Of a stretch of DNA of 64,000 nucleotides, positions 48,135-54,398 are shown one piece after another. A program made the translations under genes and the position numbers. The stretch covers positions 1,464,766 through 1,528,765 of the forward strand of contig NZ_MAYO01000003.1 of NCBI RefSeq assembly GCF_001691565.1. The letters run 5' to 3'. How positions within the stretch are numbered: the stretch's first letter is position 1; the number at the start of each line of letters is the position of its first letter. Under the pieces are notes generated by a model. It did no database searches, was not told the origin of the DNA, and was given only the letters and a program-made list of their open reading frames with translations. The DNA comes from Microbacterium oleivorans. Its GTDB lineage: Bacteria; Actinomycetota; Actinomycetes; Actinomycetales; Microbacteriaceae.

Positions 48135-49028
48135 GTGACGGAACCCGTGCGGTGGTGGTGGGAGCGTCGGCAGTTCTCCCGGGGCGTCGACGTCCCCTAC
48201 GCCGTCGGGACGTACCGCTCGACCTGGGCTGCGTATCCGGAGCTCGTCCGGCAGTACCACCCGGATCTCAACGCGGGCATCGTGCTGTCGCAGATCCCGC
48301 CGGCTGCCGACGTGTGGCTGTGCTGGGAATGCTCCGCGGGCCATCGCTTCGCCGCGACGCCGACCGAGCAACGTGAACGGCCCGGGCGCGTGCGTCGCCG
48401 GTCAGCCTGGTGCCCGGAGTGTTCCGCCCTCGCGGCGCCCCGTCCTGTCACGGTCGTCGAACGCATCGACGCGGGTGCGGTCCTGGCCGCAGTCGAACGT
48501 GCGAAGGCCGTGCGGATGCCGGTGGCGACCACCCCTGCTGCGCCCCGGAAGCGCGCGGCGCCGGCCGTCTGCGAGAAGACCCCGGACCTGCCTGTGGGCG
48601 AGCCCTTCACCAGCGAGTGCGCTCCCCCACCGGCATCCGCTGCCGAAGCGCGATTGCGCGCGGATCTGACCGCCGCGGTCCTGTTCACCGAGGGGATGAC
48701 CGCGGTGCGGGTGGCGCGGCCGTTCTTCCGCCACCGCGAGGTGTGGCCCGACATGCTGCTGCCCGAGCTGCGGGTCGCGGTGGAATACGACACTCCGGGA
48801 CGCCACGGGCTCGAGCACGTGGGAAAACGGGAGGCATCCGATCGCCGGAAGGATGCGCTGCTGCGCGCCGCAGGCTGGGAGGTCGTGCGGGTGCGCACCG
48901 GCGGGCTCGAGCCGTTGGGGCCGCACGACGTCGTGCTGCGGACGGCGGGAACGCGAACGGTTGCCGCGATCGTGGACGCGCTTCGCGAGATCCGCGGGCC
49001 GCTGGTGGTCGACGCGTATCTGCGGTGA
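48135..49028 (+). CDS. Zinc-ribbon protein with C-terminal VSR/DUF559-like nuclease fold
   Basis: 297 residues. N-terminal treble-clef region: WLCWECSAGHRFAATPTEQR and SAWCPECSALA (four Cys and a His), preceded by YPELVRQYHPDLNAG. The C terminus, WPDMLLPELRVAVEYDTPGR then RRKDALLRAAGWEVVRVRTG, has the Asp/Glu-x-Asp, Lys and GWxVxRxR pattern of PD-(D/E)xK enzymes of the Vsr/DUF559 type. Such solitary proteins may cut or repair DNA; target unknown. GTG seven bases after TACCAT. No methyltransferase is adjacent. Confidence 0.82.
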   Translation: MTEPVRWWWERRQFSRGVDVPYAVGTYRSTWAAYPELVRQYHPDLNAGIVLSQIPPAADVWLCWECSAGHRFAATPTEQRERPGRVRRRSAWCPECSALAAPRPVTVVERIDAGAVLAAVERAKAVRMPVATTPAAPRKRAAPAVCEKTPDLPVGEPFTSECAPPPASAAEARLRADLTAAVLFTEGMTAVRVARPFFRHREVWPDMLLPELRVAVEYDTPGRHGLEHVGKREASDRRKDALLRAAGWEVVRVRTGGLEPLGPHDVVLRTAGTRTVAAIVDALREIRGPLVVDAYLR

Positions 49029-49144
49029 GGTCCGCCCGGTGCCGGCTCAGAGCGGCTCCTGCGATCACCGCGAAGACCACCACCGCCACCGCACGCTTCA
49101 TCCTGACCCCCTCACCCGAGAGTGTCGCACCTGCGGCATCCGTC

Positions 49145-50656
49145 TCAGCCGAGCGCGACCGCCGTCCACGACACCGGCGGGAGCGTGATCGTCAGCGCGC
49201 CGCCGTCCAGAGCGGCGGACTCGTTCGGCCGCGGAGCGACGCGCTCGCGGTCGGCGAGGGTGTTCTTCGCGTAGACGTCGTCGTCCGAGAGGGTGTGCGT
49301 CTCGGCGATCGAGGCGGCACCCAGGCCCGACACGTCGACGGTGACCTCGATCGACTCGGTCGTGCTGCGGTTCACGAGGAAGACGGCGCTCTGGCCGGTC
49401 GCGTCGTCACGGGTCGCCACGGCGTCGACGAGCGGCACCTCGCCGAAGACGGCGGTCTCGTACGACGGCGCGTCGACCAGGACGCGCATCGCGGTCCCCT
49501 GCGCGAGGCGCGAGGTGATCGAGAACGGGAAGAACGTCGTCTGTCGCCAGGCGGGACCGCCGGGCTCGGTCATGATCGGCGCGATCACGTTGACCAGCTG
49601 CGCGAGCGAGGCGCTGGCCACACGGTCGGCGTGCTTGAGCAGCGAGATCATGAGGCTGCCGAAGACCACGGCATCCACCACCGAATACACGTCCTCGAGC
49701 AGGCGCGGCGCGACGGGCCAGTTGTCGATGCCGTCGATCTTCTCGACGTTCTCCCACCGCGACAGGTACCAGACGTTCCACTCGTCGAAAGAGATGTCGA
49801 TCTTCTTCGACGAGCGCTTGATCGCGGCGACGTGGTCGGCGGTCGCGACGACGGTCTCGATGAAGCGGTCCATGTCGACAGCCGAGGCGAGGAAGCTGTC
49901 GATGTCGCCGTCCTTCTCCTCGTAGTACGCGTGGCACGAGATGAGGTCGACGTCGTCGTAGGTGTGCGTCAGGACGACGCGCTCCCATTCGCCGAACGTC
50001 GGCATCGTCGCGCCCGACGAACCGCAGACGACGAGCTGGATCGACGGGTCGAGCTGCCGCATCCCCTTCGCGGTCCGCGACGCGAGCTTGCCGTAGTCCT
50101 CGGCGGAGCGGTGGCCGAGCTGCCAGGGGCCGTCCATCTCGTTGCCGAGGCACCACATCCGGATGCCGAACGGGTCCGTCGCGCCGTTGGCGACGCGCTG
50201 GTCGCTGAGCGCGGTGCCCGAGCGGATGTTGCAGTACTCGAGCAGGTCGATCGCCTCGAGCGTGCCGCGCGTGCCGAGGTTGACGGCCATCATCAGGTCG
50301 CTGCCGACCTTGTCGAGCCACGATGAGAACTCGTGCAGGCCGACCTGGTTCGTCTCGGTCGAGTGCCACGCCAGGTCGAGGCGACGCGGGCGCTCGGCGA
50401 CGGGCCCGACCGAGTCCTCCCAGCGGAAGCCGGACACGAAGTTGCCGCCGGGGTAGCGGATCGTGTCGACCCCGAGCTCCTTGACGAGGTCGATGACGTC
50501 GGTGCGGAAACCCTCGGCATCCGCTGTCTCATGACCGGGCTCGAAGATGCCGTCGTAGATGTGACGGCCGAGGTGTTCGACGAACCCGCCGAAGATCTTG
50601 CGGCGGACCTCCCCGATGGGCGATGCGGCGTCGACGATGAGGCGTGCGGAGGTCAT
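49145..50656 (-). CDS. Alpha-L-arabinofuranosidase, GH51
   Basis: 503 residues, cytoplasmic (no signal peptide). The GH51 acid/base Glu lies in MWCLGNEMDGPWQLGHRSAE and the nucleophile Glu in DISFDEWNVWYLSRW; IRYPGGNFVSGFRWEDSVGP is also conserved. The C-terminal beta domain ends TLPPVSWTAVALG. It removes arabinofuranosyl units from oligosaccharides imported into the cell. AAGGA precedes the ATG; an ATG 13 codons upstream lies in the operator and is less likely. Regulated by the adjacent LacI protein. Confidence 0.95.
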   Translation of the reverse strand: MTSARLIVDAASPIGEVRRKIFGGFVEHLGRHIYDGIFEPGHETADAEGFRTDVIDLVKELGVDTIRYPGGNFVSGFRWEDSVGPVAERPRRLDLAWHSTETNQVGLHEFSSWLDKVGSDLMMAVNLGTRGTLEAIDLLEYCNIRSGTALSDQRVANGATDPFGIRMWCLGNEMDGPWQLGHRSAEDYGKLASRTAKGMRQLDPSIQLVVCGSSGATMPTFGEWERVVLTHTYDDVDLISCHAYYEEKDGDIDSFLASAVDMDRFIETVVATADHVAAIKRSSKKIDISFDEWNVWYLSRWENVEKIDGIDNWPVAPRLLEDVYSVVDAVVFGSLMISLLKHADRVASASLAQLVNVIAPIMTEPGGPAWRQTTFFPFSITSRLAQGTAMRVLVDAPSYETAVFGEVPLVDAVATRDDATGQSAVFLVNRSTTESIEVTVDVSGLGAASIAETHTLSDDDVYAKNTLADRERVAPRPNESAALDGGALTITLPPVSWTAVALG

Positions 50657-50677
50657 GGGCGTCCTTGTCCGAAGAAG

Positions 50678-50690
50678 GTAAACGTTGTAA
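50678..50690. promoter_or_regulatory. LacI-type operator before the arabinofuranosidase gene
   Basis: GTAAACGTTGTAA is a near-palindrome with the central AACGTT typical of LacI-family operators, 22 bases upstream of the GH51 start and between it and the lacI-type gene. Confidence 0.6.
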
Positions 50691-50738
50691 TTCATGATGA
50701 CGAAAGGGATGCCGGGCGTCAAGGTCCGGGAGCCGCGA

Positions 50739-51758
50739 TCAGCGCCGCGGCAGGCCGGGCGCGGACTCCCGCACGCGCAGCGTGAAGTCGGCCGCCAGCA
50801 CGCGGGGGCCGCCGGGGGCCGAGTCGGCGACGCGGCCGAGCAGCGTGTCGACGGCCGTCTGCGCGATCCACCGCCGCCCCGGATCGATCGTGGTCAGCGA
50901 CGGGATCGAATACCGCGCCTCGTCGAGGTCGTCGAACCCGACCACGGCGACATCGTCGGGCACCCGCCGCCCCGCTTCCTGCAGCGCGCGGATCGCCCCG
51001 AGCGCGAGGGTGTCGTTGAGCCCGAACACGGCGTCGACGTCGACGCCCCGAGCGAGGAGGTCGCGCACGGCGTCGGCACCGCCGGAGCGATCCCAGAAGC
51101 GCGTCGCCACGACGAGAGCGGGGTCGAAGGCGACCCCCGCGGCGGCGAGCGCGGCGCGATGCCCCTGCAGTCGCAGCCCTGCGGCTCCCTCACCGTCGTC
51201 CTCGTGCGCTCCCAGCACCGCGATACGACGCCGGCCCGACGCCAACAGATGTGACGTCGCCGCCTGGGCCGCGTCGATGTTCCGCATCGTCACGTGGTCG
51301 ATCGCCGCGTCGAACACCCGCTCACCGAGGAGCACCGTCGGGTACGCACCGGGGCGCGCGGCGAGGTCGGTCGCGTCGAGCCCCAGCGGGCTCAGGATCA
51401 GACCGTCGGTGAGGCCGAGGCGAGGGCTGCGGAGCAGCTCTCGCTCGCGCTCCCGCTCGCCGCCCGTCTGCTCGACCAGGACGACCACGCCCCGCTCCTC
51501 GGCGCGCGCGATGACCATGCCGGCGAGTTCGGCGAAGTAGCTGAGCGAGAGGTCCGGGACCGCGAGCGCGATGGCCCCGGTCCGGCCGCTGCGGAGGTTC
51601 CGTGCCGTCAGGTTTGGCGTGTAGCCGAGCTCGGCGACGGCCCGCTCGACGGCAGCCCGGGTCGACGGCCGTACATGCGGATGCCCGTTGACCACGTTCG
51701 AGACGGTCTTGATCGACACGCCCGCGAGTCGCGCGACGTCGTGCAGTGTCGGTGCCAT
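50739..51758 (-). CDS. LacI-family transcriptional regulator
   Basis: 339 residues. N-terminal HTH and hinge: LHDVARLAGVSIKTVSNVVN then YTPNLTARNLRSGRTGAIAL. Periplasmic-binding-like ligand domain with GLILSPLGLDATDL, HLLASGRRRIAVLGAH, VFGLNDTLALGAIRALQEAG and VPDDVAVVGFDDLDEARYSI. It lies 82 bases upstream of the GH51 gene on the same strand and probably represses it in the absence of an arabinose-containing sugar; that ligand is inferred from the neighbour. Confidence 0.94.
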   Translation of the reverse strand: MAPTLHDVARLAGVSIKTVSNVVNGHPHVRPSTRAAVERAVAELGYTPNLTARNLRSGRTGAIALAVPDLSLSYFAELAGMVIARAEERGVVVLVEQTGGERERERELLRSPRLGLTDGLILSPLGLDATDLAARPGAYPTVLLGERVFDAAIDHVTMRNIDAAQAATSHLLASGRRRIAVLGAHEDDGEGAAGLRLQGHRAALAAAGVAFDPALVVATRFWDRSGGADAVRDLLARGVDVDAVFGLNDTLALGAIRALQEAGRRVPDDVAVVGFDDLDEARYSIPSLTTIDPGRRWIAQTAVDTLLGRVADSAPGGPRVLAADFTLRVRESAPGLPRR

Positions 51759-51833
51759 CCGCCCTCCCGGGCGTCACTGTACCGTCCGCGCAACCCCCGC
51801 GCGGACGCGCGATGCCGTCACTACGCTCACGGG

Positions 51834-52646
51834 ATGACCTCCTCGGCCACATCCGCAGCGCACAGCGCGAAGAACAGCAGAGCAGTGCACACCGTCGCGC
51901 GTGGCGGCTTCGCCGCGAGCGGTGTGGTGCACATCGTCGTCGGCATCATCGCCATCTCCCTCGCGTTCGGCCAGGCGGGCGGCGAGCAGGCAGACCAGTC
52001 GGGCGCCCTGGCGCAGCTCGCGGCGGCGCCCGGCGGTGTCTTCCTGCTCTGGGCGGCGGCTCTCGGCCTGGCGGCGCTGGGCGTCTGGCACCTCCTGAGC
52101 GCCGTCCTCGACCGGAGCGCCGACTCCGGCAAGGACCGCGCCGTCCACATCGTCAAGAACGGCGCGAAAGGCGTCGTGTATCTCGTGATCGCGTTCTCGG
52201 CGGCGACCTTCGCCGCCGGAGGATCCACGAGCTCGGCGGGATCGACGCGCTCCCTCACCGCCGATCTGATGTCGACACCCGGCGGGGTGTTCCTCGTCGT
52301 CGCGATCGGGATCGTCGTCATCGCCATCGCGGCGTACCTCGTCTTCAAAGGAATCACCCGTCGCTTCGAGCGCGACCTGTCCATGCCCGCCGGCTCGACG
52401 GGCCGGATCGTGCGCATCCTCGGAACGGTCGGGTACATCGCCCGCGGTGTGGCCTTCGCCGGCGTCGGCGTGCTGTTCGTCGTGGGCGCAGCCACGAACG
52501 ACCCCGAGAAGTCCACCGGGCTCGACGGGGCGCTCCGGTCCTTCGCCGACCTTCCCGCCGGCAAGGTCCTGCTCGTGGTGATCGGCCTCGGGTGGATCGC
52601 GTACGGCGTCTACGCGTTCTTCCGCGGCCGCTACACGCGACTCTGA
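51834..52646 (+). CDS. DUF1206 membrane protein (three tandem repeats)
   Basis: 270 residues with six transmembrane helices arranged as three two-helix DUF1206 repeats, each starting with an aromatic/glycine helix: VARGGFAASGVVHIVVGIIA, IVKNGAKGVVYLVIAFSAAT and ILGTVGYIARGVAFAGVGVL. The second helices carry LGLAALGVWHLLSAVLD, AIAAYLVFKGITRRF and GWIAYGVYAFFRGRY. Family function unknown. TACGCT lies six bases before the ATG. Confidence 0.92.
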   Translation: MTSSATSAAHSAKNSRAVHTVARGGFAASGVVHIVVGIIAISLAFGQAGGEQADQSGALAQLAAAPGGVFLLWAAALGLAALGVWHLLSAVLDRSADSGKDRAVHIVKNGAKGVVYLVIAFSAATFAAGGSTSSAGSTRSLTADLMSTPGGVFLVVAIGIVVIAIAAYLVFKGITRRFERDLSMPAGSTGRIVRILGTVGYIARGVAFAGVGVLFVVGAATNDPEKSTGLDGALRSFADLPAGKVLLVVIGLGWIAYGVYAFFRGRYTRL

Positions 52647-52701
52647 CATGCGACCGCCGCACCTTCCCCGCGACGGCGGCCGGGCGGGCCAGGATGGGGT
52701 C

Positions 52702-53691
52702 ATGCTCCTCCCCCCGCTCGCCGACCTCCGCGCGACGGCGCGCGTCGTGTCGCTCCCCCTCCACACGCGCTTCCGCGGCATCGACGTCCGCGAGGCGTTG
52801 CTCCTCGAAGGGCCGGAGGGATGGACCGAGTTCTCGCCGTTCATCGAGTACGACGACCCCGAGTCCGCCGCCTGGTTGGCGGCCGCGATCGAGTACGGCT
52901 GGCAGCCGAGTCCTCCCGCCGTTCGCGATGCGGTTCCGGTGAACGCGACGGTGCCGGCGGTGGCCGCGGCATCCGTTCCGGGAATCCTCGCGCGCTTCGA
53001 CGGATGCCGCACCGCCAAAGTGAAGGTCGCCGAAGCCGGCCAGGTGCTCGCCGATGACGTGGCGCGCGTGCGGGCGGTGCGAGAGGCGATGGGCCCCGAG
53101 GGCCGCATCCGCGTCGACGCGAACGGCGGTTGGAACCTCGACGAGGCGGAGCACGCCGTACACGCCCTCGCCGAATTCGATCTCGAGTACGTCGAGCAGC
53201 CCTGCGCGACGGTGGCGGAACTCGCCGAATTGCGCGGCCGGATCCGCTACATGGACATCCCGGTCGCCGCAGACGAGAGCGTTCGGAAAGCGGACGACCC
53301 GCTCGCGGTCGCGAGAGCCGAGGCTGCGGACCTGCTGGTGATCAAAGCCCAGCCGCTCGGCGGCGCGCGGCGCGCCCTGTCCCTCGTCGCCGAAGCCGGG
53401 CTCCCCGCGGTCGTCTCGAGCGCCCTCGACACCTCGGTCGGCCTCGCGATGGGCGTCGCCCTGGCGGCATCCCTCCCCGATCTCGACTACGACTGCGGGC
53501 TGGGAACGGCCTCTCTGCTCGCGGCGGACGTCGCCGCCGCGCCGCTGCGACCGCGGGGGGGCATACTCCCCGTCGGACGGGTGACCGTGGATGCCGCGCT
53601 CCTCGACGCGCACGCGGCATCGGCCGAACGGACGCGATGGTGGCTCGACCGGCTCGGCCGGTGTCACGCGGTTCTGGCCGCGACCTCGTAG
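52702..53691 (+). CDS. menC: o-Succinylbenzoate synthase
   Basis: 329-residue enolase-superfamily enzyme that dehydrates SHCHC to o-succinylbenzoate. Catalytic residues in order: AKVKVAEAG (KxK acid/base), RVDANGGWNLDEAE (first metal Asp), LEYVEQPCATVAEL (Glu), IPVAADESVRKADD (third ligand) and LLVIKAQPLGGARRA (second Lys). Leaderless ATG, six bases after CAGGAT. It is separated from the rest of the men genes by about 6 kb, with GH51/LacI in between. Convergent with the TetR gene. Confidence 0.94.
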   Translation: MLLPPLADLRATARVVSLPLHTRFRGIDVREALLLEGPEGWTEFSPFIEYDDPESAAWLAAAIEYGWQPSPPAVRDAVPVNATVPAVAAASVPGILARFDGCRTAKVKVAEAGQVLADDVARVRAVREAMGPEGRIRVDANGGWNLDEAEHAVHALAEFDLEYVEQPCATVAELAELRGRIRYMDIPVAADESVRKADDPLAVARAEAADLLVIKAQPLGGARRALSLVAEAGLPAVVSSALDTSVGLAMGVALAASLPDLDYDCGLGTASLLAADVAAAPLRPRGGILPVGRVTVDAALLDAHAASAERTRWWLDRLGRCHAVLAATS

Positions 53692-53694
53692 CGC

Positions 53695-54291
53695 TCAGGT
53701 GGACGCGATGAGCAGCGGCACGACCTGCTCGAGTCGCGACTGCATCGCCCTGGCGGCCTGACGCTCCGTCAGCCGTTCGAGCGCGGACTGCACGCTGCAC
53801 TGCTCGGAGACGTCGAGCAGCAGCGCCGCCGCGTCGGCCACCGGCATCCGAAGCGGCAGCCCGCGGAGCTCGCTCACCTCGCGGATGATCGTCTCGACCC
53901 GGCCCAGTATCTGCGCCCGCCACGCGAGGAACGCCTCCGCCAACCGCGGATCGCGTAGCGCCTGCGTCCGCACCTCGCTGAGCAGTTCGGGCTCCATCCG
54001 CTCAGCGAGCGACATGTCGGCGATCTGGCGGACGAGGTCGATCGGATCCTCGGTGCCCGAGAGTCGCTTCACGCGGACCGACACCTCGTCGAGCTTGTCT
54101 TCCGAGAGCTGGGTGATGAGCGCGAGGAAGAGCTCGTCCTTCGACTCGAAATTGGAGTAGAACGCACCGCGGGTGAAGCCGGCGCGTTCGCAGATGGTCT
54201 CGACGGATGCCGCGTCGAGCCCGACCTCCGCGAACACCTCGTGTGCGGCTTCGAGCAAGCGAGCCCGCGTGTTCTCGCGACTTCTCGCCAT
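53695..54291 (-). CDS. TetR-family regulator of the MMPL/YhgE operon
   Basis: 198 residues. HTH: LLEAAHEVFAEVGLDAASVE followed by ICERAGFTRGAFYSNFESKD ELF-type helix 4. C-terminal helices (ADAAALLLDVSEQCSVQSAL) form the ligand pocket. The FTRGAFYSNF form is typical of AcrR-type repressors of efflux operons. Two abutting perfect palindromes lie between it and the divergent MMPL gene. AAGGA ten bases before the ATG. Confidence 0.92.
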   Translation of the reverse strand: MARSRENTRARLLEAAHEVFAEVGLDAASVETICERAGFTRGAFYSNFESKDELFLALITQLSEDKLDEVSVRVKRLSGTEDPIDLVRQIADMSLAERMEPELLSEVRTQALRDPRLAEAFLAWRAQILGRVETIIREVSELRGLPLRMPVADAAALLLDVSEQCSVQSALERLTERQAARAMQSRLEQVVPLLIAST

Positions 54292-54333
54292 CTCACACCC
54301 ATCCTTCAGACTCGGCGCCCACGTGCGGGTCTA

Positions 54334-54351
54334 CGATACACATGTGTATCG
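54334..54351. promoter_or_regulatory. TetR operator 1, perfect 18-bp palindrome
   Basis: CGATACACATGTGTATCG is fully self-complementary and lies between the divergent TetR and MMPL genes. It shares the GATACA/TGTATC half-site with the abutting palindrome. Confidence 0.8.
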
Positions 54352-54367
54352 GATACAGCGCTGTATC
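54352..54367. promoter_or_regulatory. TetR operator 2, perfect 16-bp palindrome
   Basis: GATACAGCGCTGTATC is fully self-complementary and follows the first palindrome without a gap. The centres are about 17 bp apart, allowing two dimers side by side. The MMPL ribosome-binding site (AGGAG) follows 20 bases downstream. Confidence 0.8.
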
Positions 54368-54398
54368 GAACCCGTCCGACTCTGATCCAGGAGCGCCC

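Noticed and set aside
48685-49101. Minus-strand frame starting MKRAVAVVVFAVIAG with a signal-like N terminus
   Set aside because: Only the first 25 residues look protein-like and the rest is antisense to the nuclease-like gene; ribosome-binding site is weak. A tiny real peptide cannot be excluded.
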